DNA of 64,000 bases from Acidocella aminolytica 101 = DSM 11237 (GCF_900129125.1 NZ_FQVJ01000014.1:21025-85024); one strand, 5' to 3'. Shown: positions 23,876 through 34,244, counted from the first letter of the stretch. Numbers and translations are program-made. Notes: generated by a model from the sequence alone, not told the origin.

Positions 23876-24919
23876 TCAGGCGTGGCCAATCGCCAGAAAC
23901 CGGATCAGGAACAAGCTGATCACCCCCAGCACCAGCAGCGAGATCGACACTGCCAGCGTCACACGCGGCCCGGCCGAGGCTACGGAACGCACATCCACCC
24001 CCAACCCCAGCGCAGCCATGGAAACGCTGGTCAACAACGCCGAGGTCAGCTTGATCGGCCCCAGCAAGATCAGCGGTACCAGCCCAAAGCCGCGCGCCGT
24101 CAGCAAGGCCAGAAAGCCGACAATAAACCAGGGCAGAAGTTGTTTTAGCGGCGGCAGGCCGCGCGTCTGCCCAGCGCTGCGAGCGGAGCCAACCGCTAGC
24201 GCCGCCACCACGGGCCCAAGCATCAGCACGCGCACCAGCTTCACCACCGTGCCCACTTGGTTGGCCAGCGCGCCAATGGGCAAAGTCGCGGCCATTACCT
24301 GCGGCACCGCGTAAACGGTTAGCCCGGCCAGCACGCCATATTGGGTCAGGTCCAGATGCAACACCGGCGCCAGTAGCGGCAGCAGCAGAACCACTGCAAC
24401 ACCCAGTACCGCCGTAAACGCGATGGACGAGGCAATGTCGTGCGCTTCCGCGCCAATCACCGGCGCCACGGCGGCAATGGCGGAGTTGCCGCAGATGGAA
24501 TTGCCGCACGCCACCAGCAGCGCCAGCTTGCCATGCAGTTTCAGCACCCGGCAAATGGTGTAGCTGGCGATAATTGACAGCACCACCGCCGCCACAATTC
24601 CCACTAGCAGCCGCCCGCCCAGCGCCATCACCGTACTAGCGCTCACCGTGGCGCCCAGCAGCATCACCGCGATTTCCAGCAGCGTCTTGGCCGAAAAAGA
24701 AATACCAGCCCGCCACGCTGGGCCGGGCACCCAGAAGGTTCTGACAATCAGCCCCAGCAAAATCGCCAGCACCAGCGCCTCCAGCCAGACCGCGCCAAAC
24801 GCCGCCTGCTCAACGCGCTGCAGCCCCTCCGCCAAAGCGGTCAACGCGATACACAGCCCAAACCCTGGAAAAATATTCTTTATTGAAAGCATTGCGGCCA
24901 AATAATTATCTATTTTCAT
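23876..24919 (-). CDS. yeiH: YeiH family (UPF0324) membrane protein
   Basis: A 347-residue inner-membrane protein with about ten hydrophobic helices. Family landmarks: KTLLEIAVMLLGATVS, the CGNSICGNSAIAAVAPVIGA block (near 135-155) and DIASSIAFTAVLGVAVVLLLP. Substrate not established; the family has been linked to sulfur/sulfite- or sulfonate-related transport. The start at 24919 is chosen, ATG 24892 being possible; longer frames would run into the divergent LysR gene. Paired divergently with a LysR regulator 82 bp away, as in the yeiE-yeiH arrangement. Confidence 0.85.
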   Translation of the reverse strand: MKIDNYLAAMLSIKNIFPGFGLCIALTALAEGLQRVEQAAFGAVWLEALVLAILLGLIVRTFWVPGPAWRAGISFSAKTLLEIAVMLLGATVSASTVMALGGRLLVGIVAAVVLSIIASYTICRVLKLHGKLALLVACGNSICGNSAIAAVAPVIGAEAHDIASSIAFTAVLGVAVVLLLPLLAPVLHLDLTQYGVLAGLTVYAVPQVMAATLPIGALANQVGTVVKLVRVLMLGPVVAALAVGSARSAGQTRGLPPLKQLLPWFIVGFLALLTARGFGLVPLILLGPIKLTSALLTSVSMAALGLGVDVRSVASAGPRVTLAVSISLLVLGVISLFLIRFLAIGHA

Positions 24920-25001
24920 TAAAAAAATCAGAAATTTCCGTTCAAACCGTTCTGGTTTTCTGTTTAATAACGCTGAACCGTGCGCTGGCCCTGATGATTG
25001 C

Positions 25002-25886
25002 ATGACCCTTGACCAACTCCGTATCTTCATCGCCGTCGCGGCGCGCGAGCATGTGAAACAAGCGGCTTCAGTGCTGCATCTTAGCCCCTCCGCGGTCAGC
25101 GCCGCCATTCAGGCGCTGGAAGCACGCCATGGCGTACCGTTGTTTGAGCGTGTGGGCCGGGGCATCCGGCTGACCCAGGCCGGGCATTTATTTCTGGCCC
25201 AGGCCCAAACCGTGCTGGCACAGGCCGATGCCGCCGAAGCATTGCTGGAGGAACTAGCGGGTGGCACGCGCGGGCGTCTGGTTTTGGGTGCCAGCCAGAC
25301 CATCGCCAGCTATTGGCTGCCCCGGCATTTGGCGTCGTTCAGGCTGGCCAACCCTGAAATTGAGCTTGAGCTGAGCATCGGCAACAGCGCTACCGTCGCG
25401 GAGGCCGTGCGCCAGGGACGCGCGGAGCTGGGGTTTATCGAAGGCGAGGTGCAAGAACCGGACCTGCTGCGCACCCAGGTCGCCCGCGATGCAATGGTGC
25501 TGTTGGTCGCCCCCGGTCATGGCTGGGGGCGCAAGGTCAACCAGGCGGAGATCACCGCGACCCCCTGGGTGCTGCGTGAACCCGGCTCCGGCACCCGCGC
25601 GGTTTTTGAAACCGCAATGGCGGCCCGTGACATCGACCCCGCCAGCCTGAACCTAGCGCTGGAACTCCCTTCTAACGAGGCCGTGCGCGGCGCGGTGGAG
25701 GCAGGGTTGGGGGCAACTATCCTCTCCAGCTCCGTGGCTGCGCCAAGTCTGGAGGCCGGGCTGCTGCGGCAAGTAGAATTTCCCCTGCCGGACCGTAGTT
25801 TCTACCTTCTGCGCGCGGCAAAAACCCGTTCCAGCCCAGCGGCCCGAGCCTTCATGGCGCGGCTGGGCGTCAGCGTGGCTCAGTAA
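25002..25886 (+). CDS. LysR-family transcriptional regulator (YeiE-like)
   Basis: A 294-residue regulator. The N-terminal winged helix-turn-helix (residues 1-60) has the LysR hallmark QAASVLHLSPSAVSAAIQAL, followed by the PBP-like effector domain (GRLVLGASQTIASYWLPRHL onward). Divergent orientation to yeiH implies control of that gene and autoregulation from the shared 82-bp AT-rich spacer. The effector is unknown; CysB/YeiE-type sulfur sensing is a guess from context. The 3' end overlaps tamB by 7 bp. Confidence 0.88.
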   Translation: MTLDQLRIFIAVAAREHVKQAASVLHLSPSAVSAAIQALEARHGVPLFERVGRGIRLTQAGHLFLAQAQTVLAQADAAEALLEELAGGTRGRLVLGASQTIASYWLPRHLASFRLANPEIELELSIGNSATVAEAVRQGRAELGFIEGEVQEPDLLRTQVARDAMVLLVAPGHGWGRKVNQAEITATPWVLREPGSGTRAVFETAMAARDIDPASLNLALELPSNEAVRGAVEAGLGATILSSSVAAPSLEAGLLRQVEFPLPDRSFYLLRAAKTRSSPAARAFMARLGVSVAQ

Positions 25887-28800
25887 TTGAACTGGTAGCT
25901 GAGCCCAACGCTGCTGCTGTCTTGGCCGGTGCTGTCCGTGCCGGTGGAGCTTTGTAGCTTCAACCCTTTATAAAGATTGATCTCCACATTGGCTTTTGTG
26001 CCTGCACCGCTGGTGGACTGGCTGGCTCCCACATACACGCCCGGCGCCACATATCGCCCCGCTTCAACAGACGGCGCGCCCGAGCCCGAGCTTCCCAGGG
26101 AAAGTTGGTCCAGACCCAATGCGTTGCGTACCGAATCCAGTGGCGAGAACCCACCGCCCACACCCGAAATCTGCGCCAGTGCCGCCGCCAGAGAGGCCGC
26201 CTGGAACGGCGACAGGCTGGCCGCGCTCTGCGCGAACAAAAGCTGGGCAAGAATTTCATCAGACGGCAAGGGCGGTGAGCTGGTCAGGGTGATCTTGGGC
26301 TTGGAGGCCGTGCCGCCAATAATCAGCGTGGCGGTGCCGTTATCGCTGGTGTTGGTGGTGGCCTCCAGATCCAGCGCCGGAATAAACCCGCCGCCATTAA
26401 ACGCGATACTGCCCGAGGTGAATTGCAGCGTTTTCCCCGCCAGGGAGAAATTGCCGCGAATCAGCTTAAATCCGCCCGAAGGCTGCGGGTTGGCCGCCGT
26501 GCCGCCAAGCTTCAGGTCACCACCTAGCTCGGCAAACAGCCCATCACCACGGATAAAGATCTGGTTCTGCGCCTGCACGTCCAGCGCCAGATGAATCGGC
26601 GGTGCAGGGGGGGCAGCGGCCTTGGGGGCCGTGGGCGCAGTGCTGGCATCATGGATCGGCAGATTGGCGACCGAGGCAGGCAGCGATTTTGGAATATTGA
26701 TATTCGCCTTCAGAATATGAATCGACCCGCCCAGCGTTGAAGCGCTTTTCAGCCCGCCTCTCAGCGTCAGTGCGGCGTTCAGGGTCTCGGTCAGCAGGTC
26801 AGAGGCAATCGGCGTGGCATGGTCCGCGTTCAGGGCCAGATTCACCGGCAGGGTCGGATTGCCGAGATTGATGGTGCCATGGCCGGTAATCTTGCCTTGT
26901 CCCGCCGTGGCGGAGAGGCTTTGCAGCGTGATCAGCTTGTCAGCGGCGGCGATATTCGCGCTGATATCCGTCAGATTTAGGCCAGAGGCGATGTTCTGCA
27001 CCATGCCCTTGGCCAGTTTCATAGAGCCATCGGCGCGTGGCGCCTTGGGCGTGCCGGCGACACGCATATTGGTCGTCACCACCCCCCGCACCAGATTGCC
27101 GCTAGCCGTCAGCAGAGGGTCCAGCAGCTTCAGATTCAGGTGCCCGGCCAGGGTCAGGTCCATCGGCCCTGTCATATTGAGTGGTGCGGTGCCGTTCAGG
27201 GTCAGGTTCACATTTGGCCCGGCCTTCACCGACAGATTCAGCCCGGTGCTACGCCCCTTCAGTTGCGCCGTGGCGTTGATATTGGCGGGCGGCAGAGAAG
27301 CAGCGGGGCCGCTCTCATCCTTCAGTTTTTGCGCTCTAAGCGTAATCCGCCCGGTGGGGGCCTGCGGCGTTCCGGCAAGCTGCATGTCGGTGGTGACAAG
27401 ACCGCTCAGCTTCGTGTTCATCTTGGCCAGAACCGGGTTGAGTACGGGCAGATTTACCCGCCCGCTCACCGCCAGCTTCATTGGCCCGGTCATGGTCAGA
27501 GGGGCGGTGCCTCGCGCTCTAAGATCCAGATCTTGCCCAGCGAGGGCGGCGAGATTCACATCCACGCTGTTGCCGTGCAGCTTCGCGGTGCCGGAGAGGT
27601 TGGCGGCGGGCAGGCCTTCGGTGCTTTTGCTGATATAACGCAGCCCCGTGGCGTTGAGCGTCACTGTTCCGCCCGGAGCTTTTGGCGTTCCGGTCACGTC
27701 GGCGGTGAGATTCACAATTCCCGCCGCATCCAGGCTGGGCTCGAACAGCTTAGCCAGCGCCAGATCCAAATTCCTCACCGTCGCCTTGACCTTCATCTCG
27801 GGCGAGAGCGTGCCATCCAGCGCGATGCTGGCCTTATCTAGAGCTAGATCCAGATGCCGCACGGTAATGTCCGGCTTGGTGACAATGTCCGCCGGGCCGC
27901 GCAGCCGGGCGTTCAGCCCGTGCCACACAGCATCCAGCCTGGTGACATGCGCACTCCGTGCCGGAGCATCGACCACCCCGGCCAGTTTCAGGCGGGCGGG
28001 GTAGGAGATGAGCCGCGCGATCGTCGCATCCGCCTGCACCGCCAGCGCGTCCAGCTTGCCTTCGGCGCTCACCGTGCCGTTCACCGCGCCAACGGAGGGT
28101 GTGGCCACAACATCCTTCGCCCACACATCCAGCTTCAGCGCTTGGTCATCCTGGTAAGCAAAATCCGCCTTCGCCGCGCCGCGCATCCTGGTGCCGGTAA
28201 ACACATCGAAATCCGCCAGCGCCCCCAGCGTCAGGCTGGCCGTGCCGGTGGGCAGCTTGGCTCCGGCGGCCAAATTCAAATCCGCCACTGCGTCCAGGGA
28301 CTTCCAAGTTGCCTTGGTCAGCGTCACACTGGCCGCGCCGGTTTTGTCAAGGCTGAACGCGGCATCCAGCATCAGTGGCGCTCCGGCCAGCGTGCCGGTG
28401 CCAGTGAGCGTGCCGTGCGGCGTGGCCGGCAGATGCGTGGCGTGCAGCGTGACCTTGAACGCGCCGGAGGGTACGTCCGGCACCGTGACATTACCGGTGA
28501 GGTCAGCATCCGCCGTAAAATCCTGCGGGTTGCCAGCTACGTGGCTGTGCAGTTGCACGGCCCCGGTAAGGCGCGGCGCCAGTGTGGCAAGGCTGTCCAG
28601 CTTAGCGTCGGTAATCAGGTCAATACGTTTTTCATCCAGCGTGCCATGGCCGTTCAGGCTGAATTGCGGGCCATCCAGCGCCACTTGGCCCAGCGTTACC
28701 TTCTTGCCTTGTAGGCTGGCGAGAATAGACAAATCCGTGCGCCCGGACAGTAGCTTGTCCAGCCCGGCGGGGGCCTGGGTCAACTCCACATGGCCTTTCA

Positions 28801-29716
28801 GCGCCAAGGTCGCGCCGTCTTTCTTGCCGGTCTGCTTCACCACCAGATGCAGCCGGGTCTCCCCGATGAGCGATTGCTTGGCGAGGTTACCGAACGGCGC
28901 CAAAGCAGGCACCGTCAATGTTACATCCGCGAATGGATGATTAGGGTCCAGCCCCAACCTCCCGGCCATGTTCAGCTTCGCCGCGCCCAGCGCCAGCGCG
29001 GCATTCAGGTTGGCGGCGTCACGCGGGCCGCTCAGCGCCACCTTCATGGTCAGCGGCAGCCGGACATCCGGCCCCGAGAAATGGCCGATCAACCCGTCCG
29101 GCGGCTCGTTCACATATAGCTTCATCGCCACGTTTCGCGGGTCCAGCGTGGCGGAGAGCAGATAATCCGCCTTGCCATCCGGCGTGGTGGCGTCCAGCGT
29201 GATGTTCCCATGCTGGGCGTCGCGCAGATGGGTGGAACCGATGACATGCAGTGCCACCGCCTCGCCCGCGAGGGAGGGCGCAATTCGCAGCGTGCCGATC
29301 TCCAGCTTGTCGAGATTCAGCCGCCAGGCGGGCAGACTGCTCTTGCCGCTGCTCTTGCTTTTGCCCGCCGGGTAGGCCGGGCTTCGCGTCATGTCGATGC
29401 TCTGGGCGGTGAGCGCCAGCACGGACACATTGCCCCTCAGAAGCGCCAGCGGCGACCATTTCAGCTCAACCTGCCGGCCGGAGAGCCAAGCCCCCTTGGG
29501 GTCCATCACCTCAAAACGGGCCAGCTTGATATCCGCCGGAAAATGCCCGCCTAGGCCGCTAAGATGGATATAATCCGCGCCGTATTTATTAATCTCGCGC
29601 AACGCGAATTGGCGTCCGGCCTCGCTATTCAGCGCCACCACCAGCCCGGCCGCCAGCACCAGCAGCAAAACCAGCAGCGCCAGAAGCCCAAGGAGAATCC
29701 GTTTCAGCCAGCGCAT
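25880..29716 (-). CDS. tamB: Translocation and assembly module protein TamB
   Basis: A 1278-residue AsmA-like bridge protein spanning the periplasm; with TamA it supports outer-membrane protein insertion or lipid transport. N-terminal signal anchor (LLGLLALLVLLLVLAAGLVV), a very long repetitive beta-rich middle with recurring LAGTPQAPTG, NATGLR and MTGPM units typical of the taco-shaped groove, and a C-terminal DUF490 domain (LASVANLPIHD ... PSDEILAQLLFAQSAASLS ... GLSYQFNY). It starts 4 bp after the tamA stop, so the two form an operon. Confidence 0.93.
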   Translation of the reverse strand: MRWLKRILLGLLALLVLLLVLAAGLVVALNSEAGRQFALREINKYGADYIHLSGLGGHFPADIKLARFEVMDPKGAWLSGRQVELKWSPLALLRGNVSVLALTAQSIDMTRSPAYPAGKSKSSGKSSLPAWRLNLDKLEIGTLRIAPSLAGEAVALHVIGSTHLRDAQHGNITLDATTPDGKADYLLSATLDPRNVAMKLYVNEPPDGLIGHFSGPDVRLPLTMKVALSGPRDAANLNAALALGAAKLNMAGRLGLDPNHPFADVTLTVPALAPFGNLAKQSLIGETRLHLVVKQTGKKDGATLALKGHVELTQAPAGLDKLLSGRTDLSILASLQGKKVTLGQVALDGPQFSLNGHGTLDEKRIDLITDAKLDSLATLAPRLTGAVQLHSHVAGNPQDFTADADLTGNVTVPDVPSGAFKVTLHATHLPATPHGTLTGTGTLAGAPLMLDAAFSLDKTGAASVTLTKATWKSLDAVADLNLAAGAKLPTGTASLTLGALADFDVFTGTRMRGAAKADFAYQDDQALKLDVWAKDVVATPSVGAVNGTVSAEGKLDALAVQADATIARLISYPARLKLAGVVDAPARSAHVTRLDAVWHGLNARLRGPADIVTKPDITVRHLDLALDKASIALDGTLSPEMKVKATVRNLDLALAKLFEPSLDAAGIVNLTADVTGTPKAPGGTVTLNATGLRYISKSTEGLPAANLSGTAKLHGNSVDVNLAALAGQDLDLRARGTAPLTMTGPMKLAVSGRVNLPVLNPVLAKMNTKLSGLVTTDMQLAGTPQAPTGRITLRAQKLKDESGPAASLPPANINATAQLKGRSTGLNLSVKAGPNVNLTLNGTAPLNMTGPMDLTLAGHLNLKLLDPLLTASGNLVRGVVTTNMRVAGTPKAPRADGSMKLAKGMVQNIASGLNLTDISANIAAADKLITLQSLSATAGQGKITGHGTINLGNPTLPVNLALNADHATPIASDLLTETLNAALTLRGGLKSASTLGGSIHILKANINIPKSLPASVANLPIHDASTAPTAPKAAAPPAPPIHLALDVQAQNQIFIRGDGLFAELGGDLKLGGTAANPQPSGGFKLIRGNFSLAGKTLQFTSGSIAFNGGGFIPALDLEATTNTSDNGTATLIIGGTASKPKITLTSSPPLPSDEILAQLLFAQSAASLSPFQAASLAAALAQISGVGGGFSPLDSVRNALGLDQLSLGSSGSGAPSVEAGRYVAPGVYVGASQSTSGAGTKANVEINLYKGLKLQSSTGTDSTGQDSSSVGLSYQFNY

Positions 29717-29720
29717 GGGA

Positions 29721-31541
29721 TCAGAACGCCTCCCCCAGCCCGATATAAAGCGCGAACGCGCTGCTGCCCGCCGTGCGCTTCATCGGAAACGCGATATCCG
29801 CGCGGATTGGGCCGATTGAGGTGTAATACCGCGCGCCAAGCCCCATACCAACCCGCACGGTGCCCTTAAACGGCGCGGAACCCGCACTCACTTGCCCGGC
29901 ATCAATAAACGGCACGATGCCGATGCTCTTGGTGATATGCTGGCGGAATTCGAAATTTATGGCATCCATCGCCAGCCCGCCTTCTGGTTTGTCATCCGGG
30001 AAAAGCGGCCCGATAGTCTGGTAGGAATAACCGCGCACCGTGCCCGAGCCGCCCGCGTAAAAGCGCTGGTCCGGTGGTACGCCAAACTGGCTAGTGCCCT
30101 GAATACTGCCCACCACCCCATGCATGGCCACAACTCCCCAAGCCTTGCGTTCCACCGGCCAGTACACGGAGCCGGTGCCCAGCAGAATCACGAACGGGCT
30201 GTGAGTGTTGCCCACCACCGGGTAGGTGGGGGTGGCGGTGAAGGTGAGCGTATGGCCGCGCGTGGGCTCCAGTACGCTGTTAGAGGTGTCCCAGGTGAAA
30301 TTAATGGGAAATTGCGCCAGTACATAGGTACGCGTCACGCCTTCCTGGTACACGCGCTCATTGATGAAGCTGGGGCCGTAGCTGATGCTGGTATTGGCGG
30401 TGATTGGCCGTGAGAGCGAGGCGCCCAGCAAGATCCCGGTGCGGTTATAAGCAGTGAGGGATTCCTTCAGCCCCTCGACGGAGAGGGTGAGCGTCTGCCT
30501 GCGTACATAATAATCCGGCTTGGTAAACACGCCTTTGAGGTCATAGCCCGGGGCGGTGGTGCCGGTGCCGCCCAGCCCGTTGGCGGTGGCCGAGAGCGTG
30601 AAGGTCTCCGCCCGGCCGAACACATTGCGGTCCTTCCAACTCGTCCCGATGGAAAAGCCGGTATCCGTGGCATAAGCGCCGGAGAGCGAGACGGTATGCC
30701 GCTTCATTTCCGCGACATGAAAGGTAATCGGCACCTGTCCATCGGTCGCCTTCTCCGCAGGTACCGGCGTCACGGAGGAGAAAACGCCCAGCCCCAGCAA
30801 CGATGTCCGCGCATTCTGTAACGCGGTGTCGGAGTAAGGTTGCCCGGCATGCAGTCTGATATGTCGGCGCAGGAAGTCAGGCTTGGTGCGTTTCAAGCCG
30901 GAGAAGCTGACTTGGCCGATATCCACGCGCGGGCCGGGTGTCACACTATAGCTCACATTCAGCGTGTGCTGGTTTTGGTTGGCCACGGCATAAGGTGGGC
31001 TGACCTTGGCGAAGGCATAGCCCGCATTGCGAAGGTCCTTGGTCAGCCTGCCCTGGGCGGCGAGCACAGGTGCCGCATCCGCTGTCTGCCCGGCATGAAT
31101 CCCCGGCCGCGCCTTGAAGCCCGTGGGCAGGCCGGTGATATCAACCTTCCCTAGCGTGAAAAGCGGCCCTTTATCGGTTTTGACCTCGATTTTCGCTTGG
31201 CCCGCATCCGGCAGCTTGTTGAGATGCGCAAGCAGCGCCGGGTCATCCAGCGTCATGCCGTCGATGGTAATGTGGGTCTGTCCGGCATCATAACCCAGCG
31301 AATGTAGCACAGTGATAAACTGCTTCTCATCCGCCCGCGCCCGGCCGATCAAAGCGAACGGGGCAGGGGGCAGCTTGGTTTGCAGCGAGACCAGCGTGGA
31401 GGTTTGCTTCAACAGCCCGTCGAGCTGCGTATTGCCGGAGGGCGCGAACATAACATTGTAGTGTACCGGGTCCGCCCCTTGCGCGGCATTACCGCCGAGG
31501 GTCAGGCACAGGCACAGAAGAGGTTTGGTCCACCGGCGCAT
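29721..31541 (-). CDS. tamA: Outer-membrane assembly protein TamA (BamA/Omp85 family)
   Basis: A 606-residue Omp85 protein. Signal peptide at the N-terminus (KPLLCLCLTLGGNAAQGA), about three POTRA domains (residues 25-260; for example FTLGKVDITGLPTGFKA) and a 16-strand barrel domain containing RFYAGGSGTVRGYSYQTIGP (the RGY motif of the lid loop) and ending in aromatic Phe (YIGLGEAF), the outer-membrane sorting signal. The start is set at the ATG giving the signal peptide (31541); an upstream in-frame ATG at 31577 would precede it with a non-signal extension. Confidence 0.92.
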   Translation of the reverse strand: MRRWTKPLLCLCLTLGGNAAQGADPVHYNVMFAPSGNTQLDGLLKQTSTLVSLQTKLPPAPFALIGRARADEKQFITVLHSLGYDAGQTHITIDGMTLDDPALLAHLNKLPDAGQAKIEVKTDKGPLFTLGKVDITGLPTGFKARPGIHAGQTADAAPVLAAQGRLTKDLRNAGYAFAKVSPPYAVANQNQHTLNVSYSVTPGPRVDIGQVSFSGLKRTKPDFLRRHIRLHAGQPYSDTALQNARTSLLGLGVFSSVTPVPAEKATDGQVPITFHVAEMKRHTVSLSGAYATDTGFSIGTSWKDRNVFGRAETFTLSATANGLGGTGTTAPGYDLKGVFTKPDYYVRRQTLTLSVEGLKESLTAYNRTGILLGASLSRPITANTSISYGPSFINERVYQEGVTRTYVLAQFPINFTWDTSNSVLEPTRGHTLTFTATPTYPVVGNTHSPFVILLGTGSVYWPVERKAWGVVAMHGVVGSIQGTSQFGVPPDQRFYAGGSGTVRGYSYQTIGPLFPDDKPEGGLAMDAINFEFRQHITKSIGIVPFIDAGQVSAGSAPFKGTVRVGMGLGARYYTSIGPIRADIAFPMKRTAGSSAFALYIGLGEAF

Positions 31542-31621
31542 AGTCGTGATGTGGCAGGGTTTTGCGCCGGTTTCCACCCTGTTAAGGCTTAACCGCTTGT
31601 AATGTCATGGAGAAAAACGGC

Positions 31622-32593
31622 TCAACGCCCGTTACGGTGCGGCTTTTCGGCCTCCGGCGCGGGGAAGCCCAGATAATTCAGCCCCGCCAGCATATGTTTC
31701 GGCAGCGGCGCTTCCACGGTAAGGCTTCCGCCTTCCGGGTGCGGAAAAATCAGGCGCCGCGCGTGTAGATGCAGCTGGTCCGCGAAATGCTCGGAGAAAA
31801 TGCCGCCATACACCTCATCCCCCAATATCGGCGTACCCAGGGCCAGACAATGCGCGCGCAACTGGTGCATCCGCCCGGTATGCGGGTTCAACTCCACCAG
31901 GGAGAATTTCTTGCCCGCCTTATCCAGCACTCGATAATCCGTAATCGCCTTCTGCGCCTCCTTATCCTTGCGCGAGGCCGGTTCGGACCGTGAAGTCTGG
32001 CCGAGATCAATCCGCTTCAGTGGCAGATCAATCCGCCCCTCAAGCTGTTCCGGCAGCCCGGCCAGCAGCGCCCAGTAGGTTTTCGCCACATCCCGTCCCC
32101 GGAACGCGGCGGACAGCTTGCTCGCCACCCGGCCTGAACGCGCGATCACCAAAATCCCGGACGTATCCCGGTCCAGCCGGTGCACCAGCTTCGGGCGTTC
32201 AGGATGGTCGCCTTGCAGCGCGTCCAGCATCCCGTCCACATGCACCGCAATGCCCGAGCCGCCCTGCACCGGCAGCCCGGCGGGTTTGTTCAGTACAATC
32301 ACCGACTCGTCGCTATAGAGCACCATGCGCTCCAGCTCCTTGGTGCGGGCCTCGTCCATTTTCACCACCTGGCGCTGCTTCGGCGCCTCGGCGGGCGGCG
32401 CGATCTCGGGCACGCTCAACACATCGCCTTGCGTCAAACGGGCATTGGCTTCGGCGCGGTTGCCGTTCAGGCGGATCTTGCCGGTACGCAGCAGTTTCTG
32501 CAGCACGCCCTGGGTGAGGCCGGGCACTTCGCGGCGCAGAAATCGGTCCAGCCGCATATCCGCCCCGGCTTCGGGTACTTGAATCTCAGTCAT
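31622..32593 (-). CDS. RluA-family pseudouridine synthase (RluC type)
   Basis: A 323-residue rRNA pseudouridine synthase. S4 domain RLDRFLRREVPGLTQGVLQK (about 14-60), catalytic block LVHRLDRDTSGILVIARSG (Asp near 140) and HTGRMHQLRAHCLALG. Start ATG at 32593 overlaps the rarA stop (ATGA), so it is translated after rarA. RluC modifies three 23S sites in E. coli; assignment to RluC rather than another RluA-type enzyme is tentative. Second family member in this window. Confidence 0.85.
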   Translation of the reverse strand: MTEIQVPEAGADMRLDRFLRREVPGLTQGVLQKLLRTGKIRLNGNRAEANARLTQGDVLSVPEIAPPAEAPKQRQVVKMDEARTKELERMVLYSDESVIVLNKPAGLPVQGGSGIAVHVDGMLDALQGDHPERPKLVHRLDRDTSGILVIARSGRVASKLSAAFRGRDVAKTYWALLAGLPEQLEGRIDLPLKRIDLGQTSRSEPASRKDKEAQKAITDYRVLDKAGKKFSLVELNPHTGRMHQLRAHCLALGTPILGDEVYGGIFSEHFADQLHLHARRLIFPHPEGGSLTVEAPLPKHMLAGLNYLGFPAPEAEKPHRNGR

Positions 32594-33912
32594 TGCCTCT
32601 CTTCGCGCAATTTTGCCCAATAAGCGAGGCGCTTGAGGATCTCGCGTTCAAAACCGCGCTCGACGGGCCGGTAAAAATCTGGCCGTCCCATGCCCTCGGG
32701 AAAATAATTGTCACCGGAGAACCCTTCCTCGGTGTCGTGATCGTACTGATAATCCTTCCCGTAGCCGAGATTTTTCATCAGCTTGGTCGGCGCGTTCAGG
32801 ATATTCATGGGCGGCATCAGGCTGCCGGTTTCCTTCGCTGCCCGGTTGGCAGCGCCGATGGCCTTGTAAACCGCGTTGGATTTCGGCGCCGTGGCCAGAT
32901 ACACCACCGCTTGCGCGATACACACCTCTCCCTCCGGCGAGCCCAGCCGTTCATAAGCTTCCCACGCGGCCAGCGCCTGGGGCAGGGCTTGCGGGTCCGC
33001 GAGGCCGATATCCTCCGCCGCGAAGCGCGTCACCCGCCGCGCGATATAGCGCGGGTCCTCCCCGCCCGCGAACATCCGCGCCAACCAGTACAACGCCGCA
33101 TCCGGGTCCGAGCCGCGCATGGATTTATGTAAGGCGGAGATCAGATTATAATGCTCCTCCCGGTCCCGGTCATACAAAGCCGCTCGGCGGGAGAGCAACT
33201 GCCCCAGCGCGGCCTCATCCAGCCTTGGCTCAGGCGGCAGGGCAAAAAGCTGCTCTGCCATGTTTAGCAAGGCCCGCCCATCGCCATCCGCCATGGCGCG
33301 CAGGCTGGCCCGCGCGCCTTCGGTCAGCGGCAGTTTCTCTCCGGTCTCGTCCTCCGCCCGGCTAAGCAACTGCTCCATCGCCGTATCGTCCAGCCGCCTC
33401 AGCACAAACACCTGGGCGCGCGAGAGTAGTGCGCCGTTCAGCGCGAAGCTGGGATTCTCAGTGGTTGCGCCAATCAGTGTGATCGTCCCCGCCTCCACCA
33501 CCGGCAAAAACGCATCCTGTTGGGCGCGGTTGAAGCGGTGGATCTCATCCACGAATAAAAGCGTGGCCTTGCCCGCTCGGTGCAGGCGGGTGGCCTCGTC
33601 AAACACTTTCTTAAGGTCAGCTACGCCGGAGAACACCGCCGAAATCTGTTTGAATTGCAGCCCCGCCGCATCCGCCAACAACCTCGCGATGGTGGTTTTG
33701 CCCACCCCCGGCGGCCCCCACAAAATCAGTGAAGCCAGGGAGCCGCGCTTGAGCATCCCCGTCAGGCTGCCTTCCGGCCCCAGCAGATGGTCCTGGCCCA
33801 CCACCTCGTTCAACGCTTTTGGCCGCAGCCTTTCAGCCAGTGGTTGCGGTCCAGCCGGGCGGCTGGGGGTGGGCGCGGAAGCAGCGGGGCCAAACAGATC
33901 ATCATCCTGCAT
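32590..33912 (-). CDS. rarA: Replication-associated recombination protein RarA (MgsA)
   Basis: AAA+ ATPase of the clamp-loader type acting at stalled replication forks; 440 residues. Walker A WGPPGVGKTTIA (about 65-77), Walker B LLFVDEIHRFNRAQQDAFLP (116-135), sensor 1 IGATTENPSF, then the tetramerisation domain (LYWLARMFAGGEDPRYIARR). N-terminal PLAERLRPKALNEVVGQDHLL is the usual family start. Confidence 0.95.
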   Translation of the reverse strand: MQDDDLFGPAASAPTPSRPAGPQPLAERLRPKALNEVVGQDHLLGPEGSLTGMLKRGSLASLILWGPPGVGKTTIARLLADAAGLQFKQISAVFSGVADLKKVFDEATRLHRAGKATLLFVDEIHRFNRAQQDAFLPVVEAGTITLIGATTENPSFALNGALLSRAQVFVLRRLDDTAMEQLLSRAEDETGEKLPLTEGARASLRAMADGDGRALLNMAEQLFALPPEPRLDEAALGQLLSRRAALYDRDREEHYNLISALHKSMRGSDPDAALYWLARMFAGGEDPRYIARRVTRFAAEDIGLADPQALPQALAAWEAYERLGSPEGEVCIAQAVVYLATAPKSNAVYKAIGAANRAAKETGSLMPPMNILNAPTKLMKNLGYGKDYQYDHDTEEGFSGDNYFPEGMGRPDFYRPVERGFEREILKRLAYWAKLREERQ

Positions 33913-34003
33913 GGCGGATATTTAATCGCAACCATGCGTGCCCGCCATGGCGCGGCATCCGATTAAGATTGAAGCCTTGCCGCCTCTGCCCTAGATTTCC
34001 AGC

Positions 34004-34237
34004 ATGGCAAAAGAAAACGGCCCGGTGCTCGACATGACACCCGATGGGCAATTCGTCGAGCCGTCCAAACCCTCTTTGACGCAGATATTGCTGCGTCTCG
34101 TGGCATTCGGCCTCGCGCTCTGCGTGGGCGCGGTAATGATCTGGACGGCTTTCATCATCATCCCCATCCTGCTCGTTCTGGGTTTCGCGGGGTATTTGTT
34201 CATGCGCGGCCGGGGCGCTGGCTGGCGGTCGTTCTGA
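34004..34237 (+). CDS. Small two-helix membrane protein
   Basis: A 77-residue protein with a ~28-residue soluble N-terminus and two hydrophobic segments (LLRLVAFGLALCVGAVMIW and IIIPILLVLGFAGYLFMRG) joined by a very short turn. Unknown function; inner membrane expected. Single-gene unit followed by its own terminator. Confidence 0.7.
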   Translation: MAKENGPVLDMTPDGQFVEPSKPSLTQILLRLVAFGLALCVGAVMIWTAFIIIPILLVLGFAGYLFMRGRGAGWRSF

Positions 34238-34244
34238 CATGAAA